Shown: positions 1 through 8,170 of the stretch, piece by piece
How positions within the stretch are numbered: position 1 is the first letter of the stretch
Layout of the letters: each line of letters starts with the position of its first letter
Source of the DNA: Marinibacterium anthonyi
GTDB taxonomy: Bacteria; Pseudomonadota; Alphaproteobacteria; Rhodobacterales; Rhodobacteraceae
Reading direction: 5' to 3'
Length of the DNA: 64,000 nucleotides
Assembly: GCA_003217735.2 (NCBI GenBank)
Contig: CP031585.1
Span: 3,149,501-3,213,500, forward strand
Program-made: the position numbers and the translations under genes
The notes under the pieces: model-generated
Database searches by the model: none
Told to the model about the DNA's origin: nothing
What the model saw: only the letters and a program-made list of their open reading frames with translations

Positions 1-1158
1 CCCGCTTTCACCGACCAGCGCCACGCATTCGCCTTCGTCGATGACCAGGTCGATGCCGTCGAGGATGCGTTTCATGCCGCGCCGCCCCCAGCGGTCGCGT
101 TTGCCGACGGGGAAGGATTTCGCGATGCGGAAGAGTTCCAGCGCGCGTTTGCGGCCCGGCGACCGGGCGGGCCATTGCGGTGCGGGATCGCGTTCGGTCG
201 CGGCGGCGGTCACCGGGTGCAGGCAGGCGGCGCGGCGGCCGCCCTGCCCGGTCAGCGGGGGCCGGGCGTCGGCGCAATCGGGCCGGGCCCGGGTGCAGCG
301 GGGACGGTAGGGGCAGCCGGTGGTCGCGGGTTTCTGGCCGGTGGACGAGGCCGGCACCGGCAACGGGCGGCTGCGGTCCGAGCCCAGGTCGAAGCGGGCG
401 CGCAGCAAGGCGCCGGTATAGGGATGGCGGGGCGCGGAGATGACCGGGGCGGCGGGGCCGTCTTCGACCAGCGTGCCCGCGTAGCAGACAAGGATGCGGT
501 CGGCGAGATGGGCGGCGACGGACAGGTCGTGGGTGACGAACAGAACCGCTGTCCCTTCGTCCCGCAATCCGGCGATCAGGTCCAGGATCTGGGCCTGCAC
601 GGTGACATCCAGCGCCGTGGTGGGTTCGTCGGCGATCAGCAGTTTGGGCCGCGCGACCATGGCCATGGCGATCAGCGCGCGCTGGCGCTGGCCGCCCGAC
701 AGCCGCGAGGGGTAGCTGGCCATGATGCGCGGCGGATCCGGCAGGCCCATGCGGGCAAGCCAATCCAGCGCCTGCGCCTGCGTCGCGCCGCTTTCGCGCA
801 TCTGGCGGCCGACCTTCATGGTGGGGTTCAGCGCGCCCATCGGGTTCTGGGGCACCGCGCGCACATCCCCTGCCCTTGCCTTGCGCAACTGCGCATCGGT
901 CGCGCCGACGATCTCCTGCCCCGCCAGGCGGATGGAACCGGATATGCCCTGCAACGCGCCCTTGGGCAGAAGGCCCTGGATCGCCTTGCCGATGGTCGAC
1001 TTGCCCGACCCGGATTCCCCCACCAGCGCGACGATCTCGCCCGGGTTGACCGCAAAGCCGACCCCGTCGAGCACGCGCGCCGTGACGCCATCGCGGGCCA
1101 GGTCGACGGTCAGCCCGGTGACCTGCACCACCGGGCCTGTCGGTTTGGCGTCAGTCAT
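1..1158 (-). CDS. Peptide-type ABC importer, double ATPase subunit (3' end cut by window edge)
   Basis: Cytoplasmic ATPase that would power a dipeptide/oligopeptide-type (or related small-molecule) importer. The first nucleotide-binding domain is complete: Walker A GESGSGKS at residues 47-54, signature LSGGQRQR, Walker B LLIADEP, H-loop VTHD, then the cysteine-rich C-terminal extension usual in this family (CPYRPRC, later DC and AC). A linker leads into a second domain that breaks off at the window edge inside its own Walker A (ALVGESG), so this is a fused two-domain ATPase rather than separate D and F subunits. The ATG at 1158 overlaps the end of the upstream metallo-hydrolase gene by 8 bases, showing one operon. 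No permease genes are visible; they presumably lie beyond the left edge. At least 386 codons are in view. Confidence 0.93.
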   Translation of the reverse strand, partial: MTDAKPTGPVVQVTGLTVDLARDGVTARVLDGVGFAVNPGEIVALVGESGSGKSTIGKAIQGLLPKGALQGISGSIRLAGQEIVGATDAQLRKARAGDVRAVPQNPMGALNPTMKVGRQMRESGATQAQALDWLARMGLPDPPRIMASYPSRLSGGQRQRALIAMAMVARPKLLIADEPTTALDVTVQAQILDLIAGLRDEGTAVLFVTHDLSVAAHLADRILVCYAGTLVEDGPAAPVISAPRHPYTGALLRARFDLGSDRSRPLPVPASSTGQKPATTGCPYRPRCTRARPDCADARPPLTGQGGRRAACLHPVTAAATERDPAPQWPARSPGRKRALELFRIAKSFPVGKRDRWGRRGMKRILDGIDLVIDEGECVALVGESG

Positions 1159-1936
1159 AGTAGTCGGGCGCCAGTTTGAGACCCAGAAGCAGGTTGTGAT
1201 CGTGGGTCAGGAACAGCGTGGCGTCATGCGCCGTCACCAGGTCGTTGATCCGGTGGATCGACGCCATGGCGTCTTCGTCGTTGGTGGACCCGCCGGGCAG
1301 CACAAGGTCGGTGAAGTTCTCCATCAGGTCGCCCACGTCGGCGGCCAGCACCGCCGTGCCCAGGTGCGGCAGGTCAACCACCATCGACTGGTGGCCGGGC
1401 GTATGGCCGGGCGTGAATTTAAGCGACACGCCCGCCATCAGATCGTGATCGCCGTCGATGATGTCCCAGTTCAGACCTTCGATGTCGTAATCCTCGCGGA
1501 AGAAGGCGGGCGGCGTGGGGTCGCCCATGGCGTAATCCCATTCGCGTTTCTGCACGACGAACCGCGCCTTGGGCATGTGGCGGATATGGCCCGAATGATC
1601 CCCGTGCAGATGCGACAGCACCACCGTGCCGATATCGCCCCAGCCCAGCCCCAGCCGCGCCAGCTGGGGCCCCAGTTCGTGCATCTCCTTCACCACCGGC
1701 GGCGGGTTCCAGTTGGTGGACAGGAAGTGCTTGTGCAGCTGGTCCGGGTCGCGCAGGTGCCATTCGTCGATGCCGGCGTCGAACATGACCCAGCCGTCAT
1801 CCGTATCCAGAAGGTAGACCGTGATCGGCACCGACAGGATGACGTGCGGGTGGCGGTCGCGGGTCGATACCGTCTTTGGAATGATCTCGAACCCGCAGAG
1901 CAGGACGTAAAGCCGTTTGACCTTGGTCATGGTCAT
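1151..1936 (-). CDS. Metallo-beta-lactamase-fold hydrolase, AHL-lactonase-like
   Basis: 261 residues. The zinc-binding motif of the metallo-beta-lactamase fold is intact: HLHGDH at residues 109-114, a further histidine in TPGHTPGH (about 178), Asp200 and a late THDH histidine. The SHLHGDHSGH context and overall length fit the N-acyl-homoserine-lactonase group (AttM/AiiB-like), whose members open lactone rings, but the substrate cannot be read from sequence. No signal peptide, so cytoplasmic. The ATG at 1936 overlaps the TGA of the binding-protein gene (ATGA), and its own end overlaps the ATPase start, so it is translated as part of the transporter operon. This placement behind a guanidine-type riboswitch suggests it acts on an imported compound rather than on a quorum signal (inference). 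Confidence 0.85.
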   Translation of the reverse strand: MTMTKVKRLYVLLCGFEIIPKTVSTRDRHPHVILSVPITVYLLDTDDGWVMFDAGIDEWHLRDPDQLHKHFLSTNWNPPPVVKEMHELGPQLARLGLGWGDIGTVVLSHLHGDHSGHIRHMPKARFVVQKREWDYAMGDPTPPAFFREDYDIEGLNWDIIDGDHDLMAGVSLKFTPGHTPGHQSMVVDLPHLGTAVLAADVGDLMENFTDLVLPGGSTNDEDAMASIHRINDLVTAHDATLFLTHDHNLLLGLKLAPDYYD

Positions 1937-3450
1937 TCGGCCCAGCGAACGGTGCCGAAGTCGATGTTGCCCGGCGGGAAGACGGGGCGCGTGCCGATGT
2001 CGGTCAGCCCCGCGGCATGGACGACGACTTCTTCGATATCGGCCAGCGGGATGTACATGCCGGCATCGAACCACAGGTGCCCGGCCTGTTCGTACAGTTT
2101 CGCCGCCTCGGCCTTGTCGGCGACGGAAAACGCCTGGCCCACGATGTCGTCGGCCTCGGGCAGCGAGGCGCCCAGCAGGTTCAGCACCGCGCCGGTGGTG
2201 TAGAAGACGCTGGCCTGGGTATCGGGGTGCGCCGCGTCGGGGCTGGACCGGGTGATCAGCAGGTCCGGCGCGCTGTCCAGGTCGTCCTTCAGCCCGTAGA
2301 CCGCGCCGGCGGGCAGCGTCAGGATCTGCACATCGACGCCGATGGCGGCAAGGTTGGCGGCCATCAGGTCCGCCGCCTGGCCGACGTTGTCGGTGTTGCC
2401 CGCGCCGTAGCCCAGGGTCAGGGACAGGCCGCCGTGGGCCTCGATGATGGCCTTGGCGGCGTCCATGTCGGTGGGGAATGCGACCGGCTGTTCGGGCGTC
2501 AGCATCGCGGCCTGGTACAGCGACAGCGCCGGGGTGGCGTAATCGGCGAAGGCGTCCCCGATCCAGGTGTCGGGCGCGATGGCGGTCAGCACGGCCTTGC
2601 GGATCTCGGGGTCTTCCAGGACGGATCCGGGTTTGACGAAGGCCTGGACCAATGCCATGGCGGGCGCGGAATAGATGGCCAGCCCCGGCGGCAGGGCGGC
2701 CAGCTGGGCATAGGGATATCCCACGGGGATCGCATCGATATCCCCGGCGCGCAGCTGCAGGATCTGCTGGCCGATGTCGGGCACCACGGGCAGTTCGATC
2801 GTGTCGAAGAACGGCTTTTCACCGTAATAATCGTCGAACTTCGTCAGCACGTATTCCGACCCGCGGTCGAAGGTGGTCAGCTTGAACGGCCCGGTGCCGA
2901 CGGCATGTTCGATGAACCAGTCGGGGTCGTCGCCATGATCGGCAATGGCCTTGGCCGAGATGATCTTGGGGCCCCAGGGGCTGGCCAGCGTGTCCAGGAA
3001 CGAGGGTTGCGGCATGCCCATGGTGATCACGACGGTGTCGTCGTCGGGGGCGGTGATGGATGTCACGTTCCACAGGAAGTAGTGCAGCATCATCTTGTCG
3101 CTGCCGCGCCGGTCCAGAGCGGTCAGGACCGCCTGGGCATTCACCGGCGTGCCGTCGTGGAAGGTGGCGCCGTCGACAATGTCGAACGTGTAGGTCAGGC
3201 CGTCGTCGCTGACGCTGAAATCCTCGGCCAGCAGACCCACGATGTCGGTGGTGCCCGGCGCGTATTCGACCAGCCCCTCGTAGACGTTGTTGATGGCGCT
3301 CAGCGCGCCGACCTCGAAGGCGTTGTCGGGGTCGAAGGATCCGATGTCGGTGATATAGGGCACGCGCAGGATTTCCTGCGCGGCGGCGGGAAGGGCAATG
3401 GCCGTCAGCGCGGCGGCAACAAGGCACGAATACCCTTTGAAGCGAGGCAT
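1933..3450 (-). CDS. ABC transporter substrate-binding protein, family 5 (peptide type)
   Basis: 505-residue periplasmic binding protein. It begins with a Sec signal peptide (MPRFKGYSC then a hydrophobic stretch to about residue 24, ending ALPAAAQ). The body shows family-5 hallmarks: an early TYTFDIVDGATFHDGTPVNAQAVLTAL segment, then FKLTTFDRGSEYVLTKFDDYYGEKP, and a C-terminal LLITRSSPDAAHPD region. It would capture the ligand and deliver it to permeases outside the window. The ATG at 3450 is preceded by GGAG nine bases upstream. The long leader contains a ykkC-class riboswitch, so expression probably answers to guanidine. First gene of an operon with the metallo-hydrolase and double ATPase. 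Family-5 proteins also carry nickel, opines or sugars, so the ligand is open. Confidence 0.92.
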   Translation of the reverse strand: MPRFKGYSCLVAAALTAIALPAAAQEILRVPYITDIGSFDPDNAFEVGALSAINNVYEGLVEYAPGTTDIVGLLAEDFSVSDDGLTYTFDIVDGATFHDGTPVNAQAVLTALDRRGSDKMMLHYFLWNVTSITAPDDDTVVITMGMPQPSFLDTLASPWGPKIISAKAIADHGDDPDWFIEHAVGTGPFKLTTFDRGSEYVLTKFDDYYGEKPFFDTIELPVVPDIGQQILQLRAGDIDAIPVGYPYAQLAALPPGLAIYSAPAMALVQAFVKPGSVLEDPEIRKAVLTAIAPDTWIGDAFADYATPALSLYQAAMLTPEQPVAFPTDMDAAKAIIEAHGGLSLTLGYGAGNTDNVGQAADLMAANLAAIGVDVQILTLPAGAVYGLKDDLDSAPDLLITRSSPDAAHPDTQASVFYTTGAVLNLLGASLPEADDIVGQAFSVADKAEAAKLYEQAGHLWFDAGMYIPLADIEEVVVHAAGLTDIGTRPVFPPGNIDFGTVRWAE

Positions 3451-3520
3451 GTCTGGTCTCCGTTGTCGTTCAATGGACGACCGGGGAAGAGAGCGTGGGG
3501 GACCCGGCCGAAATTCGGCT

Positions 3521-3630
3521 GCAGTGCTCTCCCGGGCTTTTGTCCCGCCGTGTACCGCGCCGAAGGGGCGACGCGGCGATACCTCTCGGACCAGCCCGGC
3601 CCTGGCCGGCGGAACCCTAGGCATCCTGCC
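3521..3630 (-). promoter_or_regulatory. Guanidine-I riboswitch (ykkC class)
   Basis: Read on the minus strand, the leader of the binding-protein gene holds the diagnostic conserved blocks of ykkC RNAs in order: CTAGGGTTCCG (3620-3610), GCTGGTCCGAGAG (3595-3583), ACACGGCGGGAC (3553-3542) and AAAAGCCCGGGAGA (3541-3528). The ends pair as P1 (GCAGGATGC at about 3629-3621 with GCACTGC at 3527-3521), and GC-rich arms sit between blocks as expected for P2 and P3. The element is followed by a short palindrome (GCCGAATTTCGGC, about 3498-3510) that may be part of the expression platform. Subtype 1 senses guanidine; related subtype 2 RNAs sense PRPP, ppGpp or nucleotides. Control of a transporter operon favours guanidine, but the subtype was not formally tested. 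Confidence 0.9.
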
Positions 3631-3704
3631 TGTCCCAGATTAGGGAGCAGGTTTCCACCCCGCCAAGTTCTGTCTGGCCATGGCGGGGGCAAATGGGAAG
3701 TATG

Positions 3705-3740
3705 CGCCTCATTTCCGGCGCGCTGCCCGGAAATGAGGCG
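3705..3740 (-). terminator. Strong stem-loop downstream of acr3, terminator-like
   Basis: Perfect 14-bp inverted repeat (CGCCTCATTTCCGG, 3705-3718, against 3727-3740) with an 8-base loop, starting 29 bases after the acr3 stop codon. There is no U-tract on the minus strand, so it could be a Rho-dependent end or a transcript-stabilising hairpin rather than a classical terminator. The rest of 3451-3769 holds only the riboswitch leader. Confidence 0.55.
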
Positions 3741-3769
3741 GCGTGTCGCGGTGCGGACTGATCAGCGGA

Positions 3770-4789
3770 TCAGATTGCCGGTTCGGGAAAGCGCGCGCGG
3801 GTGCGGTTGGCGAAGGCCACGAGCGAGAGCATCACCGGCACCTCGACCAGCACGCCCACCACCGTGGCCAGCGCCGCGCCGGAGGTCAGGCCGAAAAGGC
3901 TGATGGCCACCGCGACCGCCAGTTCGAAGAAGTTCGACGTGCCGATCATGGCGCAGGGCGCGGCGATGCGGTGGGGCACCTTCAGCAGGAAGGCCGCGCC
4001 ATAGGCCAGCGCGAAGATGCCGTAGCTTTGGATCAGGATCGGCACGGCGATCAGGACGATGACCATGGGTTGCGCCAGGATCGTCCTGCCCTGCAGCCCG
4101 AAAAGGATGACCACCGTGGCGATCAGGCCGACCATGGACCAGGGGCCGACACGGTGGGAAAATGCCTCGATGGCCTGCGGCGACCCCAGGCGGCGGCGGG
4201 TGATCAGACCGGCGACCAGCGGCAGAACGACATAAAGGATCGTGGACAGGACCAGCGTTTCCCAGGGGACCTGAATATCGGTGACGCCCAGCAGGAAAGC
4301 CACGATGGGGGCGAAGGCCACCACCATGATCAGGTCGTTCACCGACACCTGCACCAGCGTATAGGTCGGATCCCCCCGGGTCAGCTGCGACCAGACGAAG
4401 ACCATGGCGGTACAGGGCGCCGCCCCCAGCAGGATCAGCCCGGCGGTATATTGCGCGGCGTTCTCGGGCGAAATCCAGGGCGCGAAGACATGATCGAAGA
4501 ACAGCACCGCCAGCAGCGCCATGGTGAAGGGCTTGATCAGCCAGTTGACCACCAGCGTGACCAGCAGCCCCTTGGGCTGGCGCGCCACCCCTGCGACGGC
4601 AGCGAAATCGACGCCGACCATCATCGGGTAGACCATCGCCCAGATCAGCACCGCCACCACGAGGTTCACGCTGGCCACCTCGGCCGCGGCGATCAACGAC
4701 ACCAGCCCCGGGGCCACAAGGCCGATCAGGATGCCGCCGGCCATGGCCAGCGCCACCCAGACGGTCAGGTATCGTGCGAAGATGCTCAT
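3770..4789 (-). CDS. acr3: Arsenite efflux transporter, Acr3 family
   Basis: 339-residue inner-membrane carrier of the bile-acid/arsenite family with about ten hydrophobic segments. The family-defining stretch [17 protein letters not shown] is present, with the conserved cysteine at residue 126, followed by [15 protein letters not shown]; a late segment [15 protein letters not shown] contains the conserved glutamate. It would export arsenite (and possibly antimonite) using the proton gradient. The ATG at 4789 follows AAGGA at a good distance. There is no adjacent arsR, arsC or arsH, which is unusual for ars loci, so it seems to be expressed alone or regulated from elsewhere. A strong hairpin follows the gene. 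Confidence 0.95.
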   Translation of the reverse strand: MSIFARYLTVWVALAMAGGILIGLVAPGLVSLIAAAEVASVNLVVAVLIWAMVYPMMVGVDFAAVAGVARQPKGLLVTLVVNWLIKPFTMALLAVLFFDHVFAPWISPENAAQYTAGLILLGAAPCTAMVFVWSQLTRGDPTYTLVQVSVNDLIMVVAFAPIVAFLLGVTDIQVPWETLVLSTILYVVLPLVAGLITRRRLGSPQAIEAFSHRVGPWSMVGLIATVVILFGLQGRTILAQPMVIVLIAVPILIQSYGIFALAYGAAFLLKVPHRIAAPCAMIGTSNFFELAVAVAISLFGLTSGAALATVVGVLVEVPVMLSLVAFANRTRARFPEPAI

Positions 4790-4817
4790 GGGGTCGGTCC
4801 TTGTGGCTGTCTTTCAG

Positions 4818-4847
4818 GTCTGGCGGGTCGGTGTCTGGCGGGTCGGT
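4818..4847. repeat. 15-bp tandem duplication
   Basis: GTCTGGCGGGTCGGT occurs twice in perfect tandem (4818-4832 and 4833-4847), just upstream of the acr3 start in the 109-bp gap to the serine hydrolase gene. Probably a slippage product; no function is evident. Confidence 0.85.
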
Positions 4848-4898
4848 GGTACATCGTCAGTGCGACAGGAAGACGTCAGCCCCCGCCCCGGGATGCGG

Positions 4899-6494
4899 TC
4901 AATCCTGCCGCAGGAAGCGGCCCAGCCCCTCTTCGTCCAGCATCTCGACCGTCATGTTCAGGCCATCCGCCCCGGTCGCGAAGTCCACGCGCGAGACCGA
5001 GCCTTCGGGCTGGTTTTCCGTCAGCGGGTGGATGATGAAGGTGTCGCCGTCCCAATGCTGCATCGGATAGGCGCGGGCGGCGGGACCCAGGTGCAGGACA
5101 AGCCCGGCATCGGTGTTCACGACATTGGCCAGGCCGAAATAGGTGTTGTCATAGGCGCCCACATAGACATCGGCCGCTTGCGCCGGGGTCGGGTCGGCGG
5201 GAGGTTCGGCGCCCACCAGGCTGCCCATCGGCGCGCTGAGCGCGGCCATGATCGGGCCATAGGCGGCCAGCCAGTCGCGGGTGTCGAGCCCCAGTTCGGC
5301 GCGATCCAAGAAGGTGGCCGACAGGGATTCCGCGGCGCCGGTGGGCAGCGCGTTGGTCAGCACGACGATGCCAAGGTCGAGGTCCGGGATCATGACGTAA
5401 TTGGTGGACGCCCCCAGGGCGAAGGCGCCGGAATGGCTGATCTCGACCCGGCCCGAGGCGCGCACGCCGACGCCGAAACCGTAGCCGTAGGTGCTGCCGC
5501 GCGCATTCATCGCCATCGGCAGCCCGTTGATCGTCTGGGGCGAGATCGCGGGGCGCAGGGCGTCTTCGGGGATCAGCTGCGTGTCGCCCGCCTTGCCGCC
5601 CGCCAGCACCATCGCCATCCAGCGCGCCATGTCATTGACCGACGAACTGACACCGCCCGCCGGGCTTTGCGCATCGGGCTGGCGCAGGTCGGCGACGACA
5701 TACCCGTCCGCCCCCGGCACATGGCCCGAGGCGCGGTTGTCGCGCGCCATGAAGTCGGCATAGCGCGAGCTGGTCGAGGACATGCCGAGCGGGTCATAGA
5801 TCGCGCGATCCGACAGCGTCGCCCAGTCAGTGCCCGCGGTGGTCGCGACGGCTTCGGCGGCGGCGGTCAGGCCAAAGTTGGTATAGGCGTAATGGTTGCG
5901 GAAGGCGGCCTGCGGCAGCTGGCCGAGGCGTTCCAGCACGGCGTGGCGGCCATAGCCCAGGTCTTCGAGATCATCGCCCGCATGGTCCGGCAGGCCGGAG
6001 CGGTGCGCATAAAGATCCCCCACCGTCACGTGGGCGCTGACCCAATCGTCGCCCATGTCGAACCACGGCAGGGCGTCGTGCACGGGCGTGTCCCAACCGA
6101 TCACCCCTGCCCCCACCTGCGCGGCCACCACCGTGGCGCCCACCGATTTCGACAGCGATGCCAGCTGAAAGACCGTATCGGCATCGACCGGGTCGGGCTG
6201 GCCCACGGCGCGGATGCCAAAGCCCCTGGCATAGACGGTCTGCCCGTCATGGACCACGGCGACGGCCAGGCCGGGGATGCCGGTGCGATCCAGCATGTCC
6301 TGCGCCAGCGTGTCGAGGCTGGCGATGGCGGCGTCGATGCGGTCGTCGGGCACCGGCAGCAGGACGGTCCGGGGCGGCGCAGGCATGGGATCGGGCAGCG
6401 CAAAGGCGGGCATCTGCTGGGCCTGGGCCACCGGAGACAGGCCCAGGATCAGGGCAACGGCCGCGCAGGCGCCGGATCGGGGGAAATGCAACAT
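4899..6494 (-). CDS. Periplasmic serine hydrolase, class C beta-lactamase family
   Basis: 531 residues with an N-terminal signal peptide (hydrophobic stretch 9-25, cleavage near AQA-Q). The serine beta-lactamase/DD-peptidase motifs are all present: SLSK with nucleophile Ser113 and Lys116, YTN at 204-206, and HSG at 354-356. Family members include esterases, D-aminopeptidases and DD-carboxypeptidases; the longer-than-minimal length with a C-terminal beta-barrel-like domain (about 420-531) fits the EstB/penicillin-binding-like group rather than a true AmpC, so resistance should not be assumed. The ATG at 6494 gives the signal peptide directly; upstream in-frame codons do not. It is transcribed away from the small membrane protein gene, with the shared 284-bp promoter region between them. 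Confidence 0.9.
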   Translation of the reverse strand: MLHFPRSGACAAVALILGLSPVAQAQQMPAFALPDPMPAPPRTVLLPVPDDRIDAAIASLDTLAQDMLDRTGIPGLAVAVVHDGQTVYARGFGIRAVGQPDPVDADTVFQLASLSKSVGATVVAAQVGAGVIGWDTPVHDALPWFDMGDDWVSAHVTVGDLYAHRSGLPDHAGDDLEDLGYGRHAVLERLGQLPQAAFRNHYAYTNFGLTAAAEAVATTAGTDWATLSDRAIYDPLGMSSTSSRYADFMARDNRASGHVPGADGYVVADLRQPDAQSPAGGVSSSVNDMARWMAMVLAGGKAGDTQLIPEDALRPAISPQTINGLPMAMNARGSTYGYGFGVGVRASGRVEISHSGAFALGASTNYVMIPDLDLGIVVLTNALPTGAAESLSATFLDRAELGLDTRDWLAAYGPIMAALSAPMGSLVGAEPPADPTPAQAADVYVGAYDNTYFGLANVVNTDAGLVLHLGPAARAYPMQHWDGDTFIIHPLTENQPEGSVSRVDFATGADGLNMTVEMLDEEGLGRFLRQD

Positions 6495-6778
6495 GAAGAA
6501 ACCTTTGTCGTTGGAGCGCAACCATTTGGGCGCGACGGTAGCCGTGCCGATCACGCCCATCAAGCGTGGCCGGCAGAGGGACGATGATCGGGGGTCCGGC
6601 GCGCCATTTTCGCCAGTCGTGACATATGCGCCAGCCTTGGGGATGCCGAGAAATCTCTTGCGGAACGCCCGCACAGGACCCATCTAAACCGGGAAGGATT
6701 TTCCTTTCACGTGTTTTTGAAGACCTGAACCGATTTTGAACCCTAACGATTTGCCCCGCGCAGGGGCCTGTTGCGTCA

Positions 6779-7135
6779 ATGGTATCCACGACCCTCTCCG
6801 CTGAATACGCCCTTGCGGCCGGCCTGGCCGCCACGCCGCTGGCCGTCGTCGCGGTGTCCGGTTTTGTCGGCTGGTCCGCAGCGCCCGCGCGCCTTGCGAC
6901 ATTGATCGCGGCGGCGATCGGGCTGGCGCTGTGCCTCGATCTGGCGGTGGCGCAGGGCCATGGCCGGCGGGAACCGCAGCTTGTCCTCGCGGCGCTGGTG
7001 CTGCTGGGGGTGGTTGTCGCCATGGCGATCAGCCGGTCGGCCACGCTGGCCTGGGCGATGTTCGCCGCCGCCACCGGCCTGACCTGGGCGCTTGCCGCTG
7101 TCCTGATTTTCTTTCGACTGGAACGCCTTTTCTGA
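6779..7135 (+). CDS. Small predicted membrane protein
   Basis: 118 residues, almost wholly hydrophobic, with about four membrane segments (roughly 8-30, 36-55, 68-84 and 88-112) and a basic end RLERLF. No family was recognised. Support for it being real comes from the membrane pattern, the clean stop, and its position only 20 bp ahead of the DUF3137 gene on the same strand. The ribosome-binding site is weak (AGGGG about 14 bases upstream, inside a GCCCC/GGGGC hairpin), so the start is uncertain. It may work with the DUF3137 protein at the membrane. Confidence 0.6.
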   Translation: MVSTTLSAEYALAAGLAATPLAVVAVSGFVGWSAAPARLATLIAAAIGLALCLDLAVAQGHGRREPQLVLAALVLLGVVVAMAISRSATLAWAMFAAATGLTWALAAVLIFFRLERLF

Positions 7136-7155
7136 CCAAACACGGGATTTCGACC

Positions 7156-8151
7156 ATGTATTTGACCGCCAACCACACGTTCAGTCAGCTTTATGCCTCG
7201 ACCATCGCGCCCCTGCTGCGCCGCGCGGCGGGCCAACCGGAAAAGATCCGGCCAAGGGCGCGCACCAGGGCGGTCACAGCCTGTGCCCTGGCCTGTGTCC
7301 TGGCCTGTGTCCTGACCGGCGGCCTGATCCTGGGCGGGGTGGTCTTCCTGGCGCCCGATATCCAGACGGCGCTGTTCCTGCTGGGCTTCGCCGCCTTTTC
7401 GACCCTGATCCTGTGCGGCGTGATGATGCGCGAACCGCACCGCGCGATCGATGCCCGCCTGGCCGAACATACCGGCGAGATCCTGGCCGGACATGCCTGT
7501 GACGGCACCTACGTGCAGACCGCGCCGCTGGACTGGCTGCCGCTGAAGCGAATGGCCGAGATCGGGGTGATCGGATGGGGCGGTTCCTGCCACATGGGCG
7601 CCGGGCTGGAAGGCGGCTGGCAGGGCAAGAGGTTCCGCATCGCGTCCGTCCACAAGACCAGGAAGATAAGCGGCGACACGGACAGCGACGACCGGAGGGT
7701 GGTGTTTTCGGGCCTGGTGATGCGGACCGACTGGCACCGGCCCATGCCGCTGATCGTGATCCGTCCAAGGACGCTGGTCGGCGATCATGCGTCGGTGCGC
7801 ACGCATGTGTCGCAGATGCCGCAGTGGATCCTGGGACATGACGGCTTTGATGCGCGGTTCGAATTGTGGTCGCGCAGCGGCACGATCGCCCGCCAGGCGC
7901 TGGGACCGGAATTCGGCGATTGCTTCCTTCGCTTCGCCGATGCCTTCGCCCGGGGCGGTGCCCATGCGGGCCATGTGGCGGCGGTGTTCGACGGGATGAC
8001 CCTGCTGCTGGCGGTGGAACGGCACGAGACATTCCTGGACCTCGACTCCCACGGGCTGGACGAGACAGCCTTTCAGGACAAATGCGCCGGCGTGATCGAA
8101 GAGATGCGCCTGCCCTGCCGGATGATCGACACGCTGACCGGCGCGGCCTGA
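7156..8151 (+). CDS. DUF3137-like membrane protein
   Basis: 331 residues. After a short polar N-terminus there are two adjoining membrane segments (about 40-62 and 66-83). The rest is a soluble domain with the features of DUF3137 proteins: a repeated strand pattern, RVVFSGLVMRTDWHRP, then LGPEFGDCFLRFADAF and a C-terminal VAAVFDGMTLLLAVERHETF. The function of the family is unknown. The first membrane segment begins with a threefold 12-bp DNA repeat (7279-7314) that gives the peptide ACALACVLACVL. The upstream small membrane gene probably shares its transcript. It converges with the CHAT gene, ending 19 bp from it. Confidence 0.75.
   Translation: MYLTANHTFSQLYASTIAPLLRRAAGQPEKIRPRARTRAVTACALACVLACVLTGGLILGGVVFLAPDIQTALFLLGFAAFSTLILCGVMMREPHRAIDARLAEHTGEILAGHACDGTYVQTAPLDWLPLKRMAEIGVIGWGGSCHMGAGLEGGWQGKRFRIASVHKTRKISGDTDSDDRRVVFSGLVMRTDWHRPMPLIVIRPRTLVGDHASVRTHVSQMPQWILGHDGFDARFELWSRSGTIARQALGPEFGDCFLRFADAFARGGAHAGHVAAVFDGMTLLLAVERHETFLDLDSHGLDETAFQDKCAGVIEEMRLPCRMIDTLTGAA
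7279..7314 (+). repeat. In-frame 12-bp tandem repeat, three copies
   Basis: Three tandem copies of GCCTGTGTCCTG (the first with one change) inside the DUF3137-like gene, coding for a repeated A-C-x-L motif in its first membrane segment. Because the unit is a multiple of three, copy changes would stay in frame. Confidence 0.85.
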
Positions 8152-8170
8152 TCCCGGGGCGCCGACGCCG

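Noticed and set aside
1151-1936. Definite quorum-quenching lactonase
   Set aside because: The zinc motif fits, but the substrate cannot be inferred and the gene is coupled to a transporter behind a guanidine-type riboswitch, so only the fold is claimed.
4899-6494. Beta-lactam resistance gene
   Set aside because: The SxxK/YxN/HSG motifs are shared by esterases and peptidases; length and C-terminal domain do not fit AmpC, and there is no ampR.
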